Source: Pholis gunnellus (lineage: Eukaryota > Chordata > Actinopteri > Perciformes > Pholidae). From it: a stretch of 64,000 bases of DNA. The notes under the pieces were generated by a model. It searched no databases, was not told the origin of the DNA, and saw nothing but the letters and a program-made list of their open reading frames with translations. The DNA lies in the NCBI GenBank assembly GCA_910591455.2, contig OU342822.1:19871763-19935762 (forward strand), in the 5' to 3' direction. Position numbers and translations under genes: made by a program. This document shows positions 11,212 to 51,843 of the stretch, in pieces. The first letter of the stretch is position 1. Every line of letters begins with the position of its first letter.

Positions 11212-11915
11212 GTTAGTCGTGCTACTTTTCACTGGACTGTCTTTTCTACCTTACAATGTGCTTTAATGTCGTTTAATCTCTATTTAAACCCACCGTAATG
11301 GTTGTTAAGGCTCTGATGCGTTAGATTGTGCCGTTTGTGGCGACGGATGGCTGTTTTATATGACAAAATACAACAATAGTAGAGAAGCTCCCGGGGATGG
11401 TGTTTCTAGTATCGCTGGAGTAACGTTAGCTAGCAGGCCGTGTGCATGTGTTCACATAGCAGCTATGTTATACCGACAGAAGTAGTAGTCTGTATATATA
11501 TACAACTAATGTATGTGTAGATTCAAGTGAAACAAAACTAGGTACTTGTGTTCGTAACGTAGAACTGCTCAGCTAAAAGGTAGCGTGTCTAAATAGCAGT
11601 TAGTTAGCTAGCTAGCTAATGCTTAATTTATAGCTAACCTGTAGTTTGTCTTTCTGTGCTGAGAATACAGTTTTTACTGTGACTTCATGTCTTCGTGGAG
11701 ATATATTTTGCCATTAAATGTTGCCCTATGCCGGCTATCCTTGCTACTTACCCCGGCTAGCATTGAGCTTTAGCCTAGCTTAAGTATACATGCTGGTTTG
11801 CAGTAGCTAGCTCCTCCAGTGATTCATGTGGGAATCAAGATGTATAGATGCGAGCCTATCCGTGTATGTAACCCTGGCATGTCTTTATTTTTTTATCTTC
11901 GCAGAGACAACGGCC

Positions 11916-16454
<4,539 letters not shown>

Positions 16455-16467
16455 ACCCAGATGACAA

Positions 16468-16473
16468 AATAAA
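16468..16473 (+). terminator. rps7: rps7 polyadenylation signal
   Basis: AATAAA lies 14 bases after the stop codon, followed by a T/G-rich stretch (TTTGTTTACTGTCTCTGTTG). A very short 3' UTR is normal for ribosomal protein genes. Confidence 0.85.
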
Positions 16474-18860
16474 TTTGTTTACTGTCTCTGTTGTTTGTTT
16501 GTGTTTTTACTTCTTAAAGAGAATCTTTCTTCTATTACTGCAGTCAATGTGGTCAAATGTTGGTTATTTAGGGTACAAAACTCATTTAATATAATATATA
16601 CAGTTACATTTCAGCAGGTTTTGCTCTTGATAAAGTAAGAGTATACGTTTCCTCTGGCGCCACCTTCAGGCAAAACATGGGACTTGTTCTCACCACTTCA
16701 AGGGACAAAGTTAGAAATGTTCATTTAAAAGATGTTTTCTAGTTTATAATAAAATTACAGCATCAGGGTTAATTGTTCAACGGTTTATTTACTTTTGTAA
16801 AGTAGAAATATTTAGCTTTAATGTGACGTGATTGTGATGATCTTACGAGCCGTTAAATTATGTAAATTTGTTAACTGGAGATGTTTTTTCATTACATAAA
16901 ATATATTTACAAAAAATACACCAAACTACAGATTTAATGTACGAAGTACACATTTAAAACAAAGACATTCCTAAACGTATCACTGCTGCTTCTTAAGGCT
17001 CAGTTATTGGGAATTGGACCATCAACCTTTTCCCACCAGAACACTTTGCTTCTTTAAGTTTAACAGTGTTTCAGTGACCGACACAAAGGCATTAAAACAT
17101 TTTACTGTTGCTTAAAATCAGTCCCGTTTAAACCTCGTCTTTAACGATTCATAACAAAATGAACTGTTTAAAAGCACAGCAGGAATCTCAACTCACTGGT
17201 TCAATCAAATCATTTTACACTTCGTTCAGATGTCTTGACAATAAATCATAAAATGATGTGAATTTGAAGAAACATGTTTGGAGCTTTTCAAATGACTTTA
17301 GTTGAGTTGATTTAATCCCTCAGTGGTGGAAACATTCATATCTCAGTAAAAATATCAATAATTCATTGTAAAAATACTTTTGCCAGTAAAACTCCTTCAG
17401 TACTAGCGTCATCATTGGGTTTATGATATATATCTGTTGAAGGGAGAAGGAAGCCCCGCCCACACCAGCTTTTGACAATGCTGCATTCAAGTGCTGTCAG
17501 ACAAATCAGCCTTTTTTTTTACATCTGCTGCTTTAAAATAGTCTCATGTGGAACATTATAATGCATAAAAGTAGTTAATGTAATAACTTGTTTTCAAATA
17601 CAAATGGTCACAAGATAAGTTAACGGTCTCCATGAGATAAAGAGATAAATCATATTTCTGCTGCTCTGAACTATGTTCAGTTTGTCAGATTTTACTTTGA
17701 TCTTTGAAGTTTTATGTCTGTGAATTATTAGATAACTTTAGCTTTGCTCTGTTGTCAGAGATCACAAGTTAAGAACTACGTTAAAGGTGGAATTGTGTTT
17801 TCACAGAAAACTAATGTATAATTTGAATGATGTCTTTTTGCAGTGTTTAGTGGGTAAAGTTAAATTATGGGCGTGGTTTTGCTCACTGAGCTCTGATTAG
17901 AGGCTGAGGACGTGTTTAATGTGAAACTCTGTCATGTGGAAGCTTATATGATGGACTGGCTGGATAAACGCGTAACATACAAACATTTATCCGTCTAAGA
18001 ATGAACTTCAAGAGATTTAATTTAAGTCATGACAGAAAAATAAAGCTAATTGCTCATTTACATGCGTACATGTTTGCATCCAAAGATAACTGCACATTCT
18101 CACATCGTGTTGTCTGAAAGTTAGAGATTTTTATTTGATGTCTGTTTTATTTCTTTGGCTTTAAAGTAAATAATGTTATATGTTTACATACACTATGTAC
18201 TAACTGCAGCATTTATTTTTGTTCAAATGCGTTAAAGTTTCCTCTGAGATAAGGATTGTTATAAATTATGAACTTAAATTACTGTTTATTTGTGATATTT
18301 CTAAGAAGTTAAATAACTTGACTGATGACAAGAAATAAGAAACACGGTGATTACATGAATTTTAATGTGAAGTTTAACAAAATGATAAATGTATTTTTGT
18401 GAAGTTTAGACGTGTAGATTTCTTTATATTAGAACTTTTACATTTTAGTTAACAGCTTTGACTAAATAATTCTTGCTGTTTTGTATAAGGTTTTATAATA
18501 TAGGTGGCTGATAAGGTGTTTTATTATTCATATTTGTTTCCCCAATAAAGTCAAAATGAATAAGTGAAACATTTTCAATTTGACCTGCTTTCACATTATT
18601 TTAAATCGTTTGCTTGAATATTTTATGAATCTACTCTTTCGTATTTTAATATATGTTGTAAAAATATGTTATATATAATTTATAACAGAATAAACCACCA
18701 TAATGATTAATTACAAAACGAGGTACAAAAGCTACAGTAAATCTCATAAAGTGCCGATTTGCCGTTGTTCCCACAGCACCTGAACGCAGCATCAACATGC
18801 TCTTACGGGATTGGAGGGGAAAGGGAGAGAGGGGCGTGGCTAAGCTCGCATGTGTTCTGC
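16474..18860. other. Intergenic region, rps7 to cnksr3
   Basis: About 2.4 kb of AT-rich sequence. I see no exon, RNA gene or clear repeat. The right end, from about 18820, gains a GC box (GGGGCGTGGC, near 18832) and an AP-1-like TGAGTCA (near 18890), both probably part of the cnksr3 promoter. Confidence 0.55.
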
Positions 18861-19036
18861 TTTGACTGTAAACTTTCTCCACGAGCTCAGTGAGTCAGTC
18901 TGTCTCTGCAGCGGGTACTCCTCCGGTCAGTATGTCCGGGTTAACGGTGTAACGGGTTAACGGTTTAACGGGTTAATTAACGGTTTAACGGTTTGATTCG
19001 GTCGTTTTGCAGACGCGAGAGATAAACACCGGAGAC
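18825..19036 (+). promoter_or_regulatory. cnksr3: cnksr3 promoter and 5' untranslated region
   Basis: A GC box near 18832 and TGAGTCA near 18890 precede the start codon by 150-200 bases. Between 18945 and 19000 there is a small tandem array of AACGGTTTAACGGGTT-like units. A polypyrimidine tract with GTTTTGCAG just before 19012 could be an acceptor of a 5' UTR intron. If so, the untranslated region is split; the sequence alone does not settle this. Confidence 0.45.
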
Positions 19037-43258
<24,222 letters not shown>

Positions 43259-43693
43259 ACAACAAAGATCTCATCAGATAAAGATGCGTTCAGGAGGAGG
43301 TGGTGTATCCTCAGCCCCATCTTCAGGATGTCTACAAGATAAAAAAAGGTTTTTAATGTTTGCAAAGTTCAAGATTTACATTAAAACACAACAGACATGA
43401 TCCAAAGATTTCATAGAGGAGATCTAAAGAGTGAACGCCAAAGCAAAGAAGACAAAGAACGTCACACAGAGACATTGACGAGGACAGTTTAAATACAGCT
43501 CTGTTACCACCATGAACTTCAGACCAGAGACTCCATGTTGACGCTCATTAGTTACATTTAAAGGAGTAAATTATATTACAGCTGTCTGGGCCGGTGGTTT
43601 GACTTTGTGTATCAGTGATGTAGAGATGTACTGCAGGACCCCGTGACATCACTGTTTGGTGAGGTCATAACTGCACAAAGTTACAGGGAAACT

Positions 43694-43730
<37 letters not shown>

Positions 43731-46560
43731 TATATATGAATCCCTGCTAGCAGCTGAACTCTTTGGATGTCAACTGTTGGATGGACATGTTGGACATGTT
43801 GGACGCACATATTCATGGTCTCCTCACATTCATACTACTGACTTTGGTGACTTCTAGAGCTGAGTTTTAAAAAGAATCAAAGATTAAATTGATGAGCATC
43901 GGGTGGAGCAGCTGACCCCAGTTTGTGAACCGGGATCCAGTCGAGGACGTGACGGACGGTTCGGTGGATACAAAGTGTTTTCAGTTTGACGCCTTCAGCT
44001 CAGCTCGTGCCATCCACAGACCTCACTGCTCTTAATTAGAGCTGGAAAATCCTACTTATTCAAAGGGCAGCGAAGCAACCACCCCGGGTGAGTGTGATGC
44101 ATCGAGACTCTAATGAAGACAAACAACCAAAACCCTCTTCAAGCCTTAAAGACACTCGAGAAGAAGCGGATTCATCTGCTGAAACCTCAACATCTCAACA
44201 TCTACAGCTGAGGAAAAGCATGCAGACGGCTCAACGTTGATCTCTTATTTCACTGTGGCTTCAGAGACATATTAATATATCTATATATTCTAATGGACAT
44301 GAAACGAAAACACTTTTCAATGTTGCATTTTTTTAATGCTGAAAACTGCCTTTTCACTGACAGTTTGGACCTGCTGAGCTTCCATACAGGATGTCAAACT
44401 CAAAGAACAACAAGTGGAAAGCGTTCAGCTTGTGCATGAAAAATAGTTCTTTTTGTTTTAGTTTTGGGCCTTTTAACCCCTTAAATACCTCATCGTCTCT
44501 GTTTGTGGAGGCCTGAATCTGCTGAAGATGAAGCTGGTTTTGGTTTTTTCGACAGTTTCTTTTAGAAAAGAATCGATAAGAAGAATTAGATCAAATCTAA
44601 ACTCTCCCAACATGTATACGATTCAGTGCCTTGACACTCATCTGACGGGTTCAGAGAGAAAGATCAAATCATCAAACTTCAGTGTGTTTCTAGTTTAAAA
44701 GTGGTGAAGCATTTCTAAACATGGAGTCTTTTCTTCTCGTGTCTCCGTCTGTACATATGTCTCATAGATTGTTTTATTTTATTTGACGTTCTGTTATTGA
44801 GAAGCTAAACAAATAGAAAATACAAGAGCTCAACATTGTTACTAAATATTTCTGAAACTTCACAAAAGTCTTGTTTTACGACAGCGATAACATTATTAAA
44901 CTTGTTTTTAGGAAAACTAACTATATGATAGTTTAAATAAGATACAGTAACAAAATGCTTTAGTGAAGAATGGTAAATAACAACATTAACCAAATATTAA
45001 TCACAAAGTTTTCCTGCAGGGTTTTTACTACTTAAGACCTTTACACACGAAATATACAACACCAAAATACTGGCCTGTGAATACTGCTCATCATAACTAT
45101 AATAATAATATATTTCTATTAATTATCTGTGTTTACCCTGCAGTGACGAGTCAACATGTCTGCTGTGTAAAGGGCCCATTATGTCCTATAACAGCACGTA
45201 ATATAAAAACTCTTAAAGTCTGTGTTAAACTGTTTTCATGGACTCAAACTGAAGAAGCCGTGAACGCTCACAGTTACAGCTGAAGAGGAAATGTGGTCAA
45301 ATTTCGCTTTTATTTTTTTGGTTTAAGAGTGAAATTTAAGTGTGAAATTCCAAAACGTTTTTGATCTCAAACCTGAACTTGAGTTCTTTCTGAAAACCGC
45401 TGCTGTTATTTGACTTTAATGCTGTAAGCCGCTTAAAATGTCACGTAAAACAAACTCGTTAAGAACTTCGGTGGTTCCTCTGAATGTTCTCTGAAGAGCT
45501 CCTGCGTCTTTCAGGTTCTCTTCATGTTCCGTCATGAACAAAACGTTCCGGAGGAGTTCCTCAGGGAACCGTGTTGGATCCTCTCCTGCAGCTTACAGTC
45601 AGAGGAGCTCCTGAAGTTTCCATCTGTTTTCTTTTGTAAAGAGTGATTCTGGTTCATGTATACTAACAAAACATGATGCGAGAGCTTTGAAAGCTCGTAC
45701 AGAAGATCATCGGAGTGTAACTGAAGCTGTAAATATCACCTCGCATGTTCTTTGCTGGATAGAAACGTGCAAATAAGTGGAAACATGCGTTTCTCTCACA
45801 CCTGAAGAGAGTCTTGGTCTCTGAACGAAACATTTCCATTTAAAGTGAGAATATGTAACTTTTTTTGTTTGTAAAAATATGTAAAATTCATCATTTTACA
45901 AATAAAAAGTTTGATTTACAAGCACTGAAACACGGTTACTATTATTATATATTACCATGTCAGTTTCCTGATTTTATTTTCCGCACTTGCTTTCAGTCGG
46001 GTCACCGAATGTTAGCAGAAGAGGATCATGGGAAATGTAGGAAAATTCAAAACGCCATCGTCCTGTAATTCCCACTTGTGGCCACAGTTGCCTCTGTTTA
46101 AGGTTTCACTTTAAGGAGAACATTCCTCACTTATTGTTCATTGCTTTTTTGTATTTCTACATTTTTGGACGATCCTGATTTGAGTCATTTTGCCAAAAAC
46201 TAAAACGCATATTATGAATCTGTTTTGTCCCTTTTAAGTATTTCATAAAGGTTTAACTCGTTTCATTCTTCATGTGTAATGCTGAACTGTTGCAGAGCTC
46301 TGCAGTGAGCTGTGACGCTTTGTAACTTTAAAAAAAAATACAAGAAAATAAAGTGCAATTTTATTTTGAAAGATTTCAGCTTCAGTAGAAAATCCAGTGT
46401 TTCCAGAAACACATGTTTCCTCTCCTGTTTATTCAAACTGACACACCTCAGCGTACTTCACCCGTTACTATTATTCTTCTTCTTGGTATTCATTTAAATA
46501 CAATGTGTGTCTTCTGATGACGTTGTTACAGAGGAAATAAACCTTTATTTAGAATCTCGC
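43259..46560 (+). other. cnksr3 3' UTR and intergenic sequence
   Basis: No coding exon recognised. Candidate AATAAA signals occur at 46347-46352 and 46536-46541, with further A/T-rich possibilities earlier, so the 3' UTR may be as long as 3 kb; its real end cannot be fixed from sequence. An AT microsatellite lies at 43697-43727. Confidence 0.45.
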
Positions 46561-47115
46561 TACACCTTCCCACAAGTAAGTCAACAGTGTTTTGTTTCAA
46601 CACAGATAATGACTTTAAAGTAGCTAATGTAGATATTTTTAAAGCACTATATTGACCGATGGCACCACCTAGTGGACAATGTCAACTACATACATCGCTT
46701 TTATCAATAACTTAGGTATTTTATTGATCAGACAAACATTACATTTACTAACATGAGTTATTCTGCTGCAGACCTGCACTGAACAGTAACCTGTTATATT
46801 GAAATCATAGTCAAATGTCCAACATGAAGTGCATGTTTACCTCCATCAGAGGGAGGTTGTTTTCACTCCCTACTTGTTAACTTGCAGATTATCTAAAACT
46901 AACATATTTTAAATGAAGTCTGGTGCAACCTGTGGCCATGAGCCCAGTCACTGGGTCAAAGATACTGAAACCAAAATGTCAGAGTGAACGACAGTATCTG
47001 CAGGAACCTTTTTTTTAATTTCCTAGACATCGAAGGAGACGTTTGTGTGCAGAGTCTCTGAGAAAACAGAAGGGGTCATGAAGACCTCGTTAAACAGGAA
47101 GGACGATGCGGCCAC

Positions 47116-47260
47116 ATGCATGTGTATCTGGGTGTGATTTCGACTCTGTGGTCTGTTTGTGTGGCGATGAATACATTCTCACAGGCAGCTTCCTCCTCTG
47201 CTGAGCGCCAGGCTGCTGCAGAGACTCCTACCGCACCGCTGGACGTCCACGCTGCAGCTG
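47116..47260 (+). CDS. ipcef1: Possible alternative first coding exon of ipcef1
   Basis: A frame with ATG at 47116 or 47167 runs to a donor at 47261 (GCTG then GTGAGACC). Joined to the acceptor at 47967 it stays open into the ipcef1 Met at 47970, giving DVHAAAAMSRRG. It would add 32 or 49 residues. An acceptor-like ATTCTCACAG at 47184 means it could instead be an internal exon, 47185-47260. Human IPCEF1 also has residues before the equivalent Met, but I see no sequence similarity to them. Transcript support is not available here. Confidence 0.35.
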
Positions 47261-47969
47261 GTGAGACCTCCTTCTTCAAGCGTTTCTGTGCCGTTTACTC
47301 TCTGAAAGCAAATATCAAATGTCACTGTAATGTAAGGTGGCACAGTCGGGATCATCCAGAGGAACAGGGACATTGTTTCTATTACAAAAAATGTTTAATT
47401 TTAGAATTGTGTTGTATATTTGGAGCAGTCTCGTCCATTTTAGTGTCATAAATATATTTAAAAACATAAACAACATGTCTAGTTCCTGATTATCTTAAAG
47501 TCCAACTGTACATTTCTTTGGGGTTAACATTACCGAACCACATTTCCCTTGATGCTTTGGGGGATGTAAACAGGAAGTATAATGTTGTCATGGATTCTGT
47601 GTGTTACTTTGGAGGCTACAGCTTCTTTAGCCTATATTTGTTTACATTTTGGGCAAATTTGCACCATTAAAAGTATGCAGAGTTACCTATTAGACGTTCC
47701 TGTTTGCAATAGATTAATAGATTACTTGTAAACTTTAGAAAATGTAAAAACGTGAAGATTCTCAGGCAAGTTCTGGCGTTATAAGATTTCTAATTATGGA
47801 TGTTTATTAGCAACAGGCACCATTAAAAGTACGCTTAATTATCTATCATCAGTTCCTGTTTATAATGCACTTATATATTTACAGACACCAATAATAGATT
47901 ACTTTTAAACTAAAGAGAAAATGTAAATTACGTTGATGTTCTCGTCCTCCTGGAGGCTCCACTGCAGCC

Positions 47970-50900
47970 ATGAGTCGACGGGGGGTCTCGGTCCGGGATC
48001 TGGGCGAGCTGGACTGTCGGGGCTGGCTCCTCCGCAGGAAGAAGGGCCGCAGCTTCCTGGGAAGCAAATGGATGAGATACTGGTTCGTCCTGAAGAAGAG
48101 TTCTCTGTACTGGTACAGCAACAAGATGGTGAGTCACACAGAGACGCTGGTTTTCCTAGAACTCTAGAAACTGGAGGCCGGTATGGCAGGTCATTAGTGC
48201 CCCACGGTGTCCACATACTTCTGAGCGAGTAATATGTAGTAACCTGAGATATATTTCACATAATGTACTAATATGACAGGACTGGATCAGGCACTCAGCC
48301 TTAGAGATTTCAAACCTTTATTATCTGATGTTTTTATCACTTTTATCCTAAGATAGTTATTTTATTATTCCTGCATGGGGAAATATTTTTTGCTACAGCA
48401 GAATTTAAAGCAATAAAACTAACAGTAAGACATATTAAAATATAAAAATGCACAATATATACAATAAAATAGAATATTAATTTAACTAACTAAACAGTAG
48501 TGCAAAGATTTAACCAAACAAACAACCCCATCCGAAATGTATCAGGACATTTTGAAACAATTCTCTTTTTAAAAAAACGTCTTTTCAACGTAAAAGTGCT
48601 CACTGTGCTATTTCTCTCCTCTACAGGCGGAGAAAGCAGAAGGATTCATCAACCTGTCCGGCTTCACCATCGAACCGGCTAAACATTGCAGAAAGAAACA
48701 GTACGCCATGTTGTGTTTCTATTCGTGGTCCAATCCAGGAGACTCAAATATACTGAGTTAGATTGTCTCGTCTGTTAAGCATTTACTGAACATTTAAAAT
48801 AGTGTTTGCTCCAAAAGATAGCGAGCTAGCTTGCTAATTCCACCATGATTTCATGCTACAGTTAAGCATCAAACATACAGAGTATAGTCCTCTGGACACA
48901 ATCAAGCTTTTGTTAAATTGTTTAAATCTTTATTTTCACGTTATTAACCGCTCAGTGTTGTTTCAGTGCCATAACAGCCAGTCATCCTCTAGTTGTGACT
49001 ATTTTCATCGCCGCTGAGAGCTTCACAGACATGAATAAGTGAGTATTTTACTTTGTCTTATTTCAAGTAACTCTGGAAGGATTTGTGTATATTTATATAT
49101 ATATATATATATACTGTATATACATGGATATATAGATAACAACGCTACTAAAAACATTGGTTTTCAGCTGAAAAAGAGGTAGTTTGTGTGTTTAGTTACT
49201 CTTTAATAATGTCAATCAAGACAGCCGTTGTTGAGATATGCTTTTCTCTGGACTGATCACAGTTCCTCTTCTTCCTCTTATCATTTCTCATTTCTTCGCC
49301 CCCACTTCTTGTTTTGTGCTGCGATGTGAAGAAGAAGACGAGTCACTGCTGCTGTTATCATCACACTGAATGTTTCCGTGTGTCTGTCTGCAGGTGGATC
49401 AGTAAACTGTCGGAGGCGGCGGAGCCGTGTGAGCTGATCGACACCGAAGGTATATAAACAGTAACATAACAGTTATTCAAATGCACAACAGGCACAGAAA
49501 TAAAACTGAATATGCATTTGAAAAAGCAATAATTTGCATGAAACGTGAACGTGGTTCACTCTTCCCATCTTCATTTGTTTTTTTTCTGCACTTCACTATT
49601 TCACTTTCTTCTCTCACTTCTTCCCATATTTCCTTCCTGAAATTTACATTTATTTTGGACAATTTGTCCCCCCCCCCCCCCCCCCTCCATCTTTGTGCAG
49701 AGTGCTACAGTGAGGGCAGCGACCAAGACGCTGACGAGCTCGTCTCCACTTCCTTTTCTCTGAACTCTGAGCAGGAAACAGACAATTCTGAAAATGTGAG
49801 TAACAAAAGTGTGAAGAGAGAATTATTTTAAATCCTCCACATGGTATATTTTTTTTTTAAACATACAGACACTCTCACAGGGAGACGTTCTTCGGCCTCT
49901 CTGCGACTCAACACCGACCGGTGAAGACGGAAGAAGAAGAAGCGCCTCAGAGGGCGGTGAACCTCTGTCCTGGCTGGACGTCCCGGGACCTGAAGGAGCC
50001 TGTGGAGGAGCCTGTGGAGGACCCTGCCTCCCTCTGCTGCACATCGACAAAGAAACCGAAGAGGAGGTCGTCTGCGGTAAACACCTGTCAACGTTTTTAC
50101 ACGTCAACGTTTCTACTGCATTTGTATTTAAAAAGTAGAATAAATCCTTTAGTGTCTCCAGAGGGTGCTGTGTGATGTCTGGTGAATGTCCTCGAGTGAT
50201 GTCACTTGAGTCGGAAAACTACAAGTTTGAAAATGTAAAAGAAATGTATAGAAGGGAGACCTCTGTAGTTGTAGTTGTATCATGTCACCGGGACGCAGCT
50301 CCAGAGACAGATGGCTGTGGCTAGTTAGCCTGCTAGTTAGTTAGCTTGTCCTTCTCCGGAGACGGATGGCTGGCTAGTTAGCTTGTTAGCTTGTCCTTCT
50401 CCGGAGATGGATGGCTAGCTAGCTGGCTAGTTAGCTTGTCCTCCTCTGGAGATGGATAGCTGGCTAGTTAGCTAGTTAGCTTGTCTTCCTCTGGAGATGG
50501 ATGGCTGCTAGTTAGCTAGCTAGCTTGTAAATTCCACTGTGCTTTAATGCTGCACTGGTTACAGAAAATGAGCCAAACAAAGTGGCTTTCCTGCACTGTG
50601 ACAAGAGTGTGTGGATGAAACATTACGATGTTAAATTTTAGATTGGCTCTCTACGCCACGTAATGTTACTAAACCTGTAAGTTAGTTTGGTTCCTATGGA
50701 AGTTAGGGCGCCAAAAAAGTCGCAATGGCAACGGTGCACATAAAAATGGCCGCCTCTCTGACCGTCCCGCTTGGTTGATTTGAATAGGAATGTCCGCTCT
50801 ACTCCTATTTCTACTTATATGGCTGCGACTAGCACAACACACCTGGATCTCCTGACTAAACTGCCGCTGGTTGAGATGCATTGTGGGTAATGTAGTCGAC

Positions 50901-51744
50901 AGGTTTTCCACGAGGAAGAAAAATGTGTGGAACTAAACAGACAATACCTCTGGTTCTGCTGCATTGATTTTGACCCTCTCTGTTTTTAAAGAGTTCTCTT
51001 CCTCTCTTTGCAGAGAAGCCACCTGACGAGATGGAGAGCCTCTACAACAACCTGAGGGCAGCCAGCTTGTCTCCGATTGGTCGGTCCAGTCGGAGGGACT
51101 TCAGAGCGTCGTTCGTCCGCCGATGTCAAAACGACAAAGTCAACGACAAGCTTCACCTGCTCCGGATCCTCAGCAGCACGCTGAAGGTGAAGTACTCCGA
51201 ACTTCTACTGAAGTCAAAAGTAGTAATACCATAGTGTAGAAATACTCTTAAATACTATTATTTTGTATTATTAGATTGTATTATATTATTCTGGTTTTAT
51301 CACTAATGAATACGTATAACAGCATTTTAATGCTGTAATGCTAATTGTAGATACTTTGTATACCCCAGAGGAGATTAGTAGTAGTACTGCATCTTATCAT
51401 ATAAACTTATATATAGTAGTAGTGCTATAAAAAGTACAATATTTACATTTGAGATGTAGAGTAGTGGAAGTATAAAGGAGCAGAAAATGAATACACACAA
51501 GTGAAGTACAAGTACCCCAGAATTGTACCCAAGTACAGTACTTAAATAAGTACTTTGTCTGTCCGTCCTTCAGGCCAAAGAGTCGGAGCTGCTGGTGGTG
51601 GATCAGGTCCTGACCGACCCGGTTTTCATGGCGCCCGCATACAGGAAGTGGAGACTCTCCAACTTCGTCCTGCTGCAGGAGATCGTTCAACGAGACCAGG
51701 CAGCAGGGGGCGCTGCAGGGAATCCAACAGAAGAGTCCACATGA
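47970..51744 (+). CDS. ipcef1: Interaction protein for cytohesin exchange factors 1
   Basis: In mammals IPCEF1 binds cytohesins (ARNO family Arf6 exchange factors) and promotes their activity. Coding exons: 47970-48128, 48627-48700, 48967-49038, 49394-49449, 49701-49795, 49869-50076, 51014-51186, 51574-51744; all phases join to 335 aa. The PH domain spans about residues 15-115 (LDCRGWLLRRKKG, KWMRYWFVLK, SSLYWYSNKM, ending MNKWISKL). An acidic stretch follows (EECYSEGSDQDADE), then a variable Gly/Pro-rich part, then the conserved C-terminal part with ESLYNNLRAASLSPIG and RASFVRRCQND. It is shorter than human IPCEF1 (about 437 aa), mainly in the variable middle. This Met matches the internal Met of the human TMSRR motif; see also the possible upstream exon. 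The gene lies downstream of cnksr3 on the same strand, as in human. Confidence 0.95.
48355..48530. repeat. Possible family D retroelement remnant in ipcef1 intron 1
   Basis: TTATTATTCCTGCATGGGGA and a tail of AATATATACAATAAAATAGA words resemble 25528-25760, but the match is weak. Confidence 0.35.
50290..50530 (+). repeat. About 50-bp tandem repeat in ipcef1 intron 6
   Basis: Four imperfect units, each with a CTCCGGAGA or CTCTGGAGA core, GATGGATGGCT, a run of GCTAGTTAGCTAG words and TTAGCTTGTC. The repeated GCTAG words make each unit partly palindromic. Confidence 0.8.
51187..51560 (+). repeat. Dispersed repeat family B filling ipcef1 intron 7
   Basis: The intron is 51187-51573 (387 bases). 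Its sequence from GTGAAGTACTCC at the donor to AAATAAGTACTTTGTC near the acceptor follows family B end to end, leaving only about a dozen bases (TGTCCGTCCTTCAG) of other sequence. Left and right family ends can be compared with 19090-19645. Confidence 0.7.
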
Positions 51745-51837
51745 GGCTGATCTTAACGTGTCCTCACACAACGGTTCATTTCGTATCGGACCAAAGAGTT
51801 GTTCCTACAAAAGTCCAGTAACACTGGTCGATTTCAA

Positions 51838-51843
51838 AATAAA
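51838..51843 (+). terminator. ipcef1: ipcef1 polyadenylation signal
   Basis: AATAAA about 95 bases past the stop. It is the first canonical hexamer after the stop codon. Confidence 0.6.
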
